This document shows positions 1 through 6,426 of a stretch of 10,875 nucleotides of DNA, piece after piece. Origin of the DNA: Acidobacteriota bacterium. Its GTDB lineage: Bacteria > Acidobacteriota > Blastocatellia > Pyrinomonadales > Pyrinomonadaceae. The first letter of the stretch is position 1. Every line of letters begins with the position of its first letter. A model generated the notes under the pieces. It was not told where the DNA came from and did no database searches. It was given only the letters and a program-made list of their open reading frames with translations. Both the position numbers and the translations under genes were made by a program. The DNA is taken from positions 1-10,875 of the forward strand of contig QHXL01000280.1 in NCBI GenBank assembly GCA_003222935.1. The letters are read 5' to 3'.

Positions 1-41
1 TACTCGCCAAATGTTTTTTTCGTTTTTCGAAAACACTGTGC

Positions 42-770
42 TCAATTGAAGTTGTAACCCAGCTCCAACAAAAAGAAGTGATTTCCGTTTGAGACGTTGG
101 TATTTCCGATGGAGTAACTCGCATAACCAGTTACCTTTGGTCCCATTTTGAATATGACTCCGGGCGTGAAATAGCCGGCGCCATGTTTTCCAGTTAACCA
201 ATCCGCGGCAATCGAGAACTTGCTATTGAGCGGCTGCTCGAAACCGAATTGACCTCCCGCGCGATTTGCGCCGGCAACTACGTTCCTGGTGAAGTCGTAT
301 CCTCCCAACGTGATTCGTGTGCCCGTTTTGAAAGTCTTACTAAACTCCCCGTACACGTAGTTACCCGCGTCGTAATATCGGTTCCGTACTGGCACAAACA
401 AGTTATCGCCGACTACAAACGCCCAACCGTTGTCTTTTCCCTGGTAAGGTTTCCACTTGATCGTCGGAACTAATGTGGTTGAGTCAGCCCCCGTTTGGAT
501 GTTGCCCGTTATGTTCAGCCCGACTTCGACTCTGCTTCCAGCTCCCACAACTATGCGCGGTACAAAAGACGAAAACTTCGAAACCGTTGCCCCAGCCGTC
601 GGCTTCAGACTCGCATCCAGCTCTACATAAACGTTGCCTTTATCCAGCACGTCGGTCGTTGGGACGTTGAAAATCGTCTGTTGCGCTTGCAGCAAAGATG
701 AAGTTCCAAAAACTAAAATCGCCGTTACGATATTGATCCCAGTTGATAAGAAGTGTCGTTGTGTATTCAC
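42..770 (-). CDS. Outer-membrane beta-barrel protein, second gene of the riboswitch operon
   Basis: I do not recognise a named family. The 242-residue product starts with a Sec signal peptide: a short basic N-terminus, a hydrophobic stretch at about residues 11-28, and a likely cut after the Q-A-Q at 28-30. The mature part has no hydrophobic helix. It is built of short alternating polar/hydrophobic strands ending in aromatic residues and separated by Gly/Asn-rich turns, and it finishes with strand LELGYNFN, as in outer-membrane barrels (perhaps 10-12 strands). A pore or a structural role is possible; no substrate can be read from it. The start is GTG at 768-770. Its Shine-Dalgarno GAGGA overlaps the TGA stop of the upstream gene and only 8 bases separate the two genes, so translation is probably coupled and the gene shares the c-di-AMP riboswitch leader. 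The last residue is Asn rather than the usual terminal Phe, with Phe next to last. No convincing terminator is visible in the 41 bases left of the stop. Confidence 0.8.
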   Translation of the reverse strand: MNTQRHFLSTGINIVTAILVFGTSSLLQAQQTIFNVPTTDVLDKGNVYVELDASLKPTAGATVSKFSSFVPRIVVGAGSRVEVGLNITGNIQTGADSTTLVPTIKWKPYQGKDNGWAFVVGDNLFVPVRNRYYDAGNYVYGEFSKTFKTGTRITLGGYDFTRNVVAGANRAGGQFGFEQPLNSKFSIAADWLTGKHGAGYFTPGVIFKMGPKVTGYASYSIGNTNVSNGNHFFLLELGYNFN

Positions 771-778
771 CGCTGTCC

Positions 779-1078
779 TCAGCTACTGTCTTGCGATTTC
801 CTGCCATCTATCAGGTCAAGAAAATGAGCGCCTACAGCCATCAAAGGTATGGTTGCTACCAGCAAAGCAGTACCCAACCAGTGTTCGTACTGTTTGAGTG
901 TCCCGACCCAGGTTAACCAGGAGGTGAACGTCAGGAGTGACCCGACGATTCCTGTGATAAGGCCACCGGCCAGACCAAAAGCTGCTCCAGCCGCAAGCCA
1001 ACTTGATGGGCTCCTACCTTTCTCCGTGGTCCTATCAGATGGGTTCATTAGCAGTTCTTTAATGTCGTCGTAGTACAT
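779..1078 (-). CDS. Small two-helix inner-membrane protein, first gene of the riboswitch operon
   Basis: This 99-residue protein has no family I can name. A polar N-terminus of about 25 residues (MYYDDIKELL, then Ser/Arg/Lys-rich) is followed by a long Gly/Ala-rich membrane segment at about 27-58, a short loop (LKQYEH) at about 61-66, a second membrane segment at about 67-88, and a charged tail. The GxxxG-like spacing in the first helix (GLAGGLITGIVG) suggests helix packing or oligomerisation. The ATG at 1076-1078 is supported by a strong Shine-Dalgarno, GGGAGGA, at 1085-1091. A riboswitch-plus-terminator leader lies directly upstream, and the barrel gene starts 8 bases after its stop. It may be a partner of that barrel or a small osmotic-stress membrane protein; both are inference. 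Confidence 0.8.
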   Translation of the reverse strand: MYYDDIKELLMNPSDRTTEKGRSPSSWLAAGAAFGLAGGLITGIVGSLLTFTSWLTWVGTLKQYEHWLGTALLVATIPLMAVGAHFLDLIDGRKSQDSS

Positions 1079-1106
1079 CGCGAGTCCTCCCTCAGCTCAT
1101 ACATTC

Positions 1107-1141
1107 AAAAAGGGCGCAGGAAGCAAGTTGCTTCCGCGCCC
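1107..1141 (-). terminator. Intrinsic terminator of the riboswitch expression platform
   Basis: Read on the minus strand, GGGCGC (1136-1141) and GGAAGC (1130-1135) pair with GCTTCC (1119-1124) and GCGCCC (1112-1117). There is one bulged T at 1118, an AACTT loop, and then five Ts (1107-1111). The hairpin ends only 15 bases before the Shine-Dalgarno of the 99-residue gene and directly follows the aptamer, as in a transcription-terminating riboswitch. A run GGGAAG at 1164-1169 could pair with CTTCCT (1118-1123) as part of an antiterminator, but that pairing is weak and unproven. On the plus strand the hairpin is followed by only four Ts and no gene needs it. Confidence 0.85.
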
Positions 1142-1172
1142 TTTTGGATAAGCTTCGGAAATTCTTCCCTCT

Positions 1173-1314
1173 AAAGCCTTCGAGGTTAGCTGTCGGGCTC
1201 GGACTAGAGTTTTGTCCTACGCAAACTTCGCGATTCGCCCCGTATCTTGCGACGCAAGATGATTGGTTCCCCCGCGCTACCCCTCTCAGCGTTAATCGCA
1301 GCGTGAGTAGCTTC
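1173..1314 (-). promoter_or_regulatory. Cyclic di-AMP (ydaO/yuaA) riboswitch aptamer
   Basis: On the minus strand the hallmark conserved blocks of the ydaO/yuaA class appear in order. GCGGGGGAACCAAT (1262-1275) is followed by a variable hairpin ATCTTGC/GCAAGAT (1244-1260), then GGGGCGAATC (1232-1241), then a GGAC/GTCC stem (1214-1217 with 1201-1204 region), and finally TCCGAGCCCGACAGCTAACC with CTCG after it (1181-1203). The P1 stem can form between GAAGCT (1309-1314) and GGCTTT (1173-1178) with G-U pairs. A further hairpin, CGCT...AGCG, lies between P1 and the first block. Members of this class bind c-di-AMP and usually switch expression off by termination, which fits the terminator about 30 bases downstream. 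The regulated genes are the two-helix protein and the outer-membrane barrel. I identified it from remembered consensus blocks; a covariance-model search (RF00379) was not run. Confidence 0.87.
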
Positions 1315-1433
1315 GGCAGTTAAGTTGTCAACAAGTGAGATTACGCCTTAGAAAATAAAGGTGGTGTAAAGAGTTCATAAAAAGTTTGTAAAGACGAGTC
1401 AGGAGTCGGCGTGTCAAAAGCGAAAGATCTTAG

Positions 1434-1509
1434 CGCAGATTTACGCAGATGTTCGCAGATCAAAGAAAACACCAATAGTCAGATCGGCGTTCATCTGCGG
1501 AAATCTGCG
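1434..1509. repeat. GCAGAT inverted repeat (dispersed-repeat type)
   Basis: Arms 1434-1461 and 1482-1509 are inverted copies matching at 24 of 28 positions around a 20-base loop. The core CGCAGATTTACGCAGATG matches at 17 of 18. Each arm contains tandem GCAGAT words spaced about 10 bases apart. It begins just downstream of the stop of the broken secreted-protein gene, so it could stabilise or end that transcript, though no T-run follows it. Repeats of this kind are scattered through many soil-bacterial genomes. Copy number cannot be judged from one window. Confidence 0.7.
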
Positions 1510-1526
1510 GCTGAAATCTGCCATCA

Positions 1527-2759
1527 CTAACGCTTAGTCGATCCTCGCGCGGCGCGACAGCCAGGTAGTCGAAAGGCGCCGATACGACTTGAGTAGTTCG
1601 TAGCGCCTTTCTTCAGATAGTCACCGACGTACCAGATTGTGCAATCATCACTCGGGTCGATGGCGGTCTGCGTATAGTCCTCCCACCGCATCGCATTTTG
1701 CGCCGCTTCGCCTTCAGCCAGGACATTTTCACGCAACGTCAATTGACCGAGTGGATCATTTCTCAACCGACCTGCGAAACGCTGACCGGCAAAGTTGGGA
1801 GCACCTCCGAATGAATACCCGAGCCCTATATTTCCCATGCGATCGATCGCGGGACTTGCCATCCAACGATAGAACTTGTCGGGCGCGTACGTTCCTTGTT
1901 GATAAACTCTCGGAACGCGCTTCTTATCGAGACGAAACTCATACCAGCGAACGCCGCCACCACCCGCACTCGTATTGACTGAATGAACAGCAACTATCGA
2001 CTCACGGGCCTTAACCTTTCGATAGACCACTCGCGCCATGATCTTGTCGCCCTGGGCGTCGAGCCTTCGATCTGAACCAGGTTGCGGCACACAGTTCGTC
2101 AGTTGCCCTCCGCAAAGATATTGATAAGGCGCAACTGCAATCTTCATTGGGCCAACGAGTCTGGTATTCGCAGGGTTCTTCCAGTCCACGTGAAAGTTCC
2201 ACGCATAAATGGAATCATCTTCAAGAACCTGCTTTAGCTGGGTACCGCCAGCAGCCAGCATCACGTTTGGCGCGCCACGAGGAGGCAATGCAAAGCCGTC
2301 CAGGTCCGCATTATTCAAGAAGTTGACCCCGTCGATAATGATGCATTGCTCGGTTGCGGGCAGACCTTTCAGCATCTTCTCGCGTTCGACGACACAGGCA
2401 TGTTTTTGGATCACCTCGTCGCCCGTGCTGGTGGGCACGTAATAACCATCGGGCCAAACGGCGGGCCGGGGATAATCAGGAAAGAGTGGTCTAAGGAATT
2501 CATAGCGATAGTATTCGCCGAGCGGATCTTCACTGGCGCTCACCGCATAACACATCGAGTACGGTCCCTGACCTTGTGTTGCTGGCGCCGCACGATTCGG
2601 ATTTGCTGGATTGGAAACAGGTGGAGGTACTAGCTTGATTGGCATACCCGGTTGCGAGGGCCATCCAGGTGTACTCGGTATTGCGGCGCTACCAGACTTT
2701 GGAACGGCCGGCTGATCCGGTCGAACCGGACCACGCGAAAAGATCGGCATTACGATCAA
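1527..2759 (-). CDS. C-terminal part of the broken secreted protein
   Basis: The frame gives about 410 residues. After LIVMPIF comes a Pro-rich, low-complexity stretch (about residues 8-64), then the conserved body: GPYSMCYAVSASEDPLGEYY, FPDYPRPAVWPDGYYVPT, HACVVEREKMLKG, a DLDG motif, WNFHVDW, YLCGGQLTNCVPQPG, VRWYEFR, VYQQGTYAPD, YRWMASPAIDRMGNIGLGYS, DPLGQLTLRE, and a final RWEDYTQTAIDPSDDCTIWY followed by GDYLKKG. These blocks match a family of secreted proteins of unknown function found in Acidobacteria, Chloroflexi and relatives. The DxxGN..LGYS and WYE motifs suggest a beta-propeller-like fold, which is inference. The TTG at 2757-2759 overlaps the stop of the upstream frame and is almost certainly not a real start. 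The pieces belong together, and this one lacks its own signal peptide. It ends with TAG at 1527-1529. Confidence 0.65.
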   Translation of the reverse strand: MIVMPIFSRGPVRPDQPAVPKSGSAAIPSTPGWPSQPGMPIKLVPPPVSNPANPNRAAPATQGQGPYSMCYAVSASEDPLGEYYRYEFLRPLFPDYPRPAVWPDGYYVPTSTGDEVIQKHACVVEREKMLKGLPATEQCIIIDGVNFLNNADLDGFALPPRGAPNVMLAAGGTQLKQVLEDDSIYAWNFHVDWKNPANTRLVGPMKIAVAPYQYLCGGQLTNCVPQPGSDRRLDAQGDKIMARVVYRKVKARESIVAVHSVNTSAGGGGVRWYEFRLDKKRVPRVYQQGTYAPDKFYRWMASPAIDRMGNIGLGYSFGGAPNFAGQRFAGRLRNDPLGQLTLRENVLAEGEAAQNAMRWEDYTQTAIDPSDDCTIWYVGDYLKKGATNYSSRIGAFRLPGCRAARGSTKR

Positions 2760-3247
2760 CCAGCGTGTCCGTTGTTACGCGCTTTGCATTGTCCGCCAAA
2801 TCCGCCAAACACCGCGTTGGTGACAACTGTTCCATAGAGGACTTTTCCCGTTGAGCCGAACCGTTTACCTTGCTTCGTAAACACCGCCATGCGGGAGTTC
2901 ACGATTTGCACGATGTGATCGGGACCGACGGCTATGGTGTTGTCGGAAGGGTTGCGCAGGTTTGCCTTGCCCTGCGGACCCTCGAACCCAAAACCAAGAC
3001 CGTCAAAACTTGCTAACACCTGTGCTGAAGGACGTGAGCCAGCTGATTTTTGCTCTACTGCCACGCCGACAGCGGGTATAGGTCGCGACGCACGATTCGA
3101 ATTATCCTCGCGCGCGGAACCTTGAATCCTCGCGCCTTCTACCAGCGAGTTACTTTGTGCGAGGGAGCCTTCACGATTTTGATCGTACGCAAGAGAGCAA
3201 GCCGCGACGATGACGAGTATTGTAACGACCCTGGATATATGGTCCAT
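2756..3247 (-). CDS. N-terminal part of the broken secreted protein
   Basis: This piece carries a signal peptide (MDHISRVVTILVIVAACSLA), a low-complexity Ser/Arg/Gln-rich linker, and the start of the conserved domain: LGFGFEGPQGKANLRNPSDN, then TIAVGPDHIVQIVNSRMAVF and GFGGQCKARNNG. The AVGP(D/N)H(I/V)VQ.VN motif is typical of a family of large secreted bacterial proteins of unknown function. I chose ATG 3245-3247, which places the signal peptide at the N-terminus. GGAGGAG at 3263-3269 precedes it with a rather long 15-base spacer. An ATG at 3326-3328 would add 27 residues without a signal-like start or visible Shine-Dalgarno. A TTGACG at 3379-3384 could be a -35 box, but I see no good -10. 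After NNG the frame runs into HAG and a stop, which truncates the protein. Confidence 0.65.
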   Translation of the reverse strand: MDHISRVVTILVIVAACSLAYDQNREGSLAQSNSLVEGARIQGSAREDNSNRASRPIPAVGVAVEQKSAGSRPSAQVLASFDGLGFGFEGPQGKANLRNPSDNTIAVGPDHIVQIVNSRMAVFTKQGKRFGSTGKVLYGTVVTNAVFGGFGGQCKARNNGHAG

Positions 3248-3461
3248 GATGAGCTTTTGAGTCTCCTCCAGAACGTAAGCCAAATCAGACACCAGGAAAT
3301 TTCTATTGCCTACCAAAAAGCTTAACATCGTACGTGGACCAGGTCGGAACGCTAGTAATGCTTAATATTAACCTGAGCCGTCAACAAAGCCACCGTGAAC
3401 GAGTACTACGCTACCATTTCAGACTTGCTGTCATGACTTCTTCCCTTTCGAAGCAGGTCTT

Positions 3462-3477
3462 CACTCCGGTAGGAGTG
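3462..3477. repeat. Small CACTCC/GGAGTG hairpin
   Basis: CACTCC (3462-3467) pairs with GGAGTG (3472-3477) over GGTA. A CAATG/CATTG mini-hairpin (about 3478-3495) with the word TGTCTATAG in its loop follows. This CTCCGnAGGAG-plus-ATGT.TATAG pattern recalls a short dispersed motif I remember from several bacterial phyla. It opens the palindrome cluster between the broken gene and the HEAT/PQQ gene. Confidence 0.45.
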
Positions 3478-3510
3478 CAATGTCTATAGCATTGGCGAAG
3501 ATAAGCCTCC

Positions 3511-3583
3511 GGCGCGGTTCGGCGGGCCGGAACGAAGTTGAGTGATTAAAGATGAGCTGCGTTCCGGCCCGCCGAACCGCGCC
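3511..3583. repeat. Perfect 24 bp inverted repeat
   Basis: The arm at 3511-3534 (GGCGCGGTTCGG then CGGGCCGGAACG) is repeated exactly in inverse at 3560-3583 around a 25-base AT-richer loop. The arms are much more GC-rich than their surroundings. There are no flanking Ts, so it is a poor terminator. It resembles a non-coding palindromic mobile repeat. It lies 28 bases from the next, longer palindrome. Confidence 0.85.
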
Positions 3584-3610
3584 TCGGGACATCGATGGCC
3601 TGAAAATAGC

Positions 3611-3713
3611 GCAAGTTGGGAAGGGCGGTTTACCCCCGCTGGCTTAGGCTAAAAAGAACACTCATGTAGCTCTTAGTTGGGCCAGCGGGGGTAAACCGCC
3701 CTTCCCAACTTGC
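3611..3713. repeat. Perfect 33 bp inverted repeat downstream of the HEAT/PQQ gene
   Basis: The arm at 3611-3643 (GCAAGTTGGGAAGGGCGG then TTTACCCCCGCTGGC) recurs exactly inverted at 3681-3713 around a 37-base loop. It sits 50 bases past the stop of the minus-strand HEAT/PQQ gene, so that gene's transcript would end in a very stable hairpin. It may protect the mRNA or cause termination, though no U-tract follows. Perfect identity over 33 bases suggests recent insertion or gene-conversion-like maintenance. Confidence 0.88.
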
Positions 3714-3763
3714 ACAACATTCAGTTTCTTCTCTTTGCTGATCAGGACTTTTGCAGGAGACTC

Positions 3764-6022
3764 TCAAGGCTTCGCCGCGATGAGATACAACCGTTTCGCG
3801 GTGGCCAGGTAAAGCGAATCGCCGACCAGCGCCGGACGGGAATAGAGTGGCGCATCCATCTCGATCTCCGCCAGCACTTCCTTTCGCCGTCCGCTACGAA
3901 GAACTGTCATGGTGCCTTCAATGTTCCCAGCATAAAGCCGGTCGCCGGCCATCATGAAGCACCCCCAGATAGCCTCGTTTGTTTCGTGCTTCCAGACCTG
4001 TACGCCGGTTGCAGCGTCCAGGCAATGAATCGTTCCGTCCAGGTCACCAACGTACAACAGACCGTCCTTTACGACAGGAGTTCCCACCACGCGGCCAACC
4101 TCGCGAGAAGTCCAGATGACCCTGCTCTCCGTAACATCTCCCTGGCCGTTGGGGTTAATCGAATGAATCAACGATGGTCCATTCCCGTGTGTAGGATCCT
4201 GGCCCATTGCAATGAAGACACGACCGTCAGCAAACACGGGTGAAGCAATGATGGAGCTGCGCGAAAAGGCGCCAGGACGTGGCAGCCAGCGGGCGTCTTT
4301 CGGGTTCCCGTCAAAGCGCCAGACTTCGTGACCCGACGCTGCATCATACGCGCGCAGCCAACCATCTCCTCCGCCGAAGAGCACTTGCACACGACCATTA
4401 ATGTTGGCCGCGACCGGGCTGGACCACTGGCCGTGAAGTACCTGGCCGCCCGCGCCGATCGCACGCCAGACCACTTCGCCCGAGTCCTTATCTACCGCGA
4501 CCAAACTGGGAGCGCGGGGCGAGGGGACGCGTGTATGACCTTCATTCTGTCCATTGGAAGTAGAGACCATCAATAGATCACCCACCGCCAGCACTTCGCT
4601 GTTGGAAGACTCATGCGGAAAGACACCGAGGCGGGAGCATATATCAAGTTCCCAGACGATGTCGGCTGAAGCTTTGTCCTGGAAAATCTCTTCGCGATAT
4701 GGACCACTGTTCTCGCCATCACGGAAACCCTGCGTGTCGAGGCTACGGAGCTGGCACTCGGCAGTGACGTAGTAAAGTCGGTTCCCTTCCACATACGGCG
4801 CACTTGTCGTCGAAGGCAAAAGGAACTCGCGCAGTCCACGGTTGACTCGCGGCGCCACGTCCTGCCAGAGAAACGTGCCGTCCTTCACGCGAAAGGCCAT
4901 GAGCACGCCACACTCTTCCTGATAAGCGGGATTCATTTGCCTGGCATTGTCAGTGCCAACATAGACCGCGTCGCCTGCAACCACGGGACGGCCAAACGAG
5001 TCGTCTCCCAACTCGACGCTCCAGACGATGTTTCGCCCGGTCTTCGTGTTCCAATCAACCGGAGGATTACCCTTTTCAGCCGTCATCGTTTGGGTTTGTG
5101 GCGCGACGGACAGTGGAGGCGAAATAGTTGAGACAACAGGCTCTCCTGACTCGATCCCGGCAATTCGACTCAACGCCCACTCAGCTTCGCTACGCATCCT
5201 GGGATCGTTTGCGGCTACTCTCAACGCTTCCCTTGCCGACTGTGCCTTTGGTCCAATACTTCCCAACGCCCCGGCCGCGCAGATACGCACATAGAGGAAT
5301 TCATCATTTAGCGCTTCGATCAACTGCGGCACGGCGGACTCTGCGGCCGGGCCGATGCTTGCGAGGGCTTCACTCGCCGCCCACCGAACACCTGGAACCG
5401 GATCCCGCACGGCTCTTGCGAGATCAGGCGTCGCTGAAACCGCCTTCGGACCGATGGACGCCAATGCTTCAGCCGCATAGACGCGGACATAAGGATCTCT
5501 GTGCGAGAGAGTCTTGACTAGAGCGGCTACCGATGGGCCGGCCTTCTCGCGTAACGCGCCCAGCGCACGTGCGGCGTCGCCCGCCACCCGCGAATCCCTG
5601 TCGTTCAAGCCCAGTCTCAACGCCGGTTGAATCATTTCCGTTTCGGGCGACAGATCAATTAAGGCATCGGCAGCGCTACGCCGGAAGTCGGTACGCTTAT
5701 CCCGAAGCAGATCGACCAATAATGGAATAGCCGGCGGACCAATCCGACGAATGATTTCAAACGTCTCCCGCTGCAAGTCTTCATTGCGACGGTTGAGGAA
5801 TCGTCTCAGCAAAGGCAACGAACGCTCTGCACCCTGGATCAGTTCGGCTGCGGCGCTTGAACGGATCTTTGGGTCGTTCGAGATGATGCGCTTCTCCCAG
5901 TTTTGGGTAGTGTCCGAACCCTTGGCTTGACGTGACTTGGTTTGTGAACGCGTAGTTTGAGTGACTACGGTTATCGGCAGAATACATAGCAGCGTGATGA
6001 GGAACAGGCGTCGCATGATCAT
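3764..6022 (-). CDS. Secreted HEAT-repeat and PQQ-like beta-propeller protein
   Basis: The 752-residue product starts with a signal peptide (MRRLFLITLLCILPITVV, about residues 3-25). An alpha-solenoid of HEAT/PBS-lyase-like repeats spans about 40-290, with recurring units such as VRVYAAEALASIGPKA, VRWAASEALASIGPAA and VRICAAGALGSIGPKA every 38 or so residues. A Ser/Pro/Gln linker follows at about 291-325. The rest, about 330-752, is a PQQ-like beta-propeller with blades of the type PVVAGDAVYVGT, LVAVDKDSGEVVW, LRAYDAASGHEVWRF, LYVGDLDGTIHCLDAATG and LYAGNIEGTMTVL. No dehydrogenase active-site region is seen, so it is probably a binding or scaffold protein of the periplasm or cell surface, as in BamB-like propellers, rather than a PQQ enzyme. 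The start is ATG 6020-6022 or the second ATG at 6014-6016; neither has a clear Shine-Dalgarno. It stops with TGA at 3764-3766. It appears monocistronic. Confidence 0.88.
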   Translation of the reverse strand: MIMRRLFLITLLCILPITVVTQTTRSQTKSRQAKGSDTTQNWEKRIISNDPKIRSSAAAELIQGAERSLPLLRRFLNRRNEDLQRETFEIIRRIGPPAIPLLVDLLRDKRTDFRRSAADALIDLSPETEMIQPALRLGLNDRDSRVAGDAARALGALREKAGPSVAALVKTLSHRDPYVRVYAAEALASIGPKAVSATPDLARAVRDPVPGVRWAASEALASIGPAAESAVPQLIEALNDEFLYVRICAAGALGSIGPKAQSAREALRVAANDPRMRSEAEWALSRIAGIESGEPVVSTISPPLSVAPQTQTMTAEKGNPPVDWNTKTGRNIVWSVELGDDSFGRPVVAGDAVYVGTDNARQMNPAYQEECGVLMAFRVKDGTFLWQDVAPRVNRGLREFLLPSTTSAPYVEGNRLYYVTAECQLRSLDTQGFRDGENSGPYREEIFQDKASADIVWELDICSRLGVFPHESSNSEVLAVGDLLMVSTSNGQNEGHTRVPSPRAPSLVAVDKDSGEVVWRAIGAGGQVLHGQWSSPVAANINGRVQVLFGGGDGWLRAYDAASGHEVWRFDGNPKDARWLPRPGAFSRSSIIASPVFADGRVFIAMGQDPTHGNGPSLIHSINPNGQGDVTESRVIWTSREVGRVVGTPVVKDGLLYVGDLDGTIHCLDAATGVQVWKHETNEAIWGCFMMAGDRLYAGNIEGTMTVLRSGRRKEVLAEIEMDAPLYSRPALVGDSLYLATAKRLYLIAAKP

Positions 6023-6426
6023 ACCCAGGCTAACGAAGTAGGTAACGGCTTTACAGATAGCCTATCGTTCTGACTGGATACATTCACTCCGGAGTTGTTT
6101 GAGAAGAACCCTTAACGGCCTCCACATCCAGTGTGATAGTCACAATTGGATGTTGTAACTTCCAGTCGTCTTTCTTTAGTAGGTCAGCAACTGAGCTACT
6201 GGACAGACCAATTTAGCGAAAGTGGTCGGAGGCCGATACTGGCAGAATTCATAGGTTTTGAATAGATGAACGATTGATGTTTTTCACGGTTCTGCTTTGG
6301 TGTGTAATCGCCGTAGGCTGTGATTAGACTTACGTCCAGGTTAGTCAATAGTTACAGACAAGCTGAAGGCATCAGTGATATAAAGCCTCGCGATCTTTCT
6401 CTAACAATTCGGCTCGGAGGATTCCA
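6023..6426. other. Divergent intergenic region with a nested dyad
   Basis: These 404 bases separate the divergent HEAT/PQQ and cyanophycinase-like genes and must hold both promoters. I find no coding frame. A nested dyad lies at 6124-6153: ACATCCA...TGGATGT enclosing TGTGA-TAG-TCACA. It could be a regulator site or an RNA hairpin. TCAG/CTGA forms another small hairpin at about 6184-6194. No clear promoter for the minus-strand gene could be chosen. Confidence 0.5.
6355..6384 (+). promoter_or_regulatory. Possible sigma-70-type promoter of the cyanophycinase-like gene
   Basis: CAGACA (6355-6360, four of six against TTGACA) lies 18 bases before TATAAA (6379-6384, five of six against TATAAT). This would start a leader of about 35 bases ahead of the ATG at 6427. 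The spacing is good but the -35 is weak, and promoter consensus in this phylum is not well fixed. Confidence 0.35.

Larger units (their letters stand above)
1527..3247 (-). pseudogene. Large secreted protein gene broken by a frame-disrupting deletion
   Basis: Two adjacent minus-strand reading frames encode consecutive parts of one protein. The upstream frame runs to ...QCKARNNG, then HAG and a TGA at 2756-2758. The downstream frame reads TRWLIVMPIF across 2766-2737 and continues for 400 residues. From memory, relatives in this secreted family read ...NNGD.(V)V.YDQLADRW... at this place, so about ten codons are missing and the frame has shifted. Only CA (2766-2767) lies between GGA and CGC, consistent with loss of roughly 31 bases. 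The downstream frame has a stop at 2775-2777 and no ATG near the junction, so it is not an independent gene. Either the gene is truly decayed or the assembly carries an error here. Both halves otherwise keep clean reading frames, so any inactivation is recent. Confidence 0.72.

Noticed and set aside
1326..1331. TTGACA on the minus strand as the riboswitch promoter -35 box
   Set aside because: A -10 box 17 bases on would fall inside the aptamer, with no good match there. Another TTGACA at 1412-1417 also lacks a good -10.
2757..2759. TTG as the start of an independent gene overlapping the upstream stop
   Set aside because: The product would lack a signal peptide and begin in mid-domain, and the preceding codons read TRW, continuing the family sequence. 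A frameshifted single gene explains it better.
3710..4243. A 177-codon plus-strand frame
   Set aside because: It is antisense to the well-supported HEAT/PQQ gene and begins inside the arm of the 33 bp inverted repeat.
6132..6144. TGTGA...TCACA as a CRP site
   Set aside because: The two halves are 3 bases apart, while CRP sites have 6, so a standard CRP site is not supported.
6188..6200. tRNA-like D-arm sequence AGTAGCTCAGTTG on the minus strand
   Set aside because: The matching D-stem strand, anticodon arm, T-loop and acceptor stem are not present.
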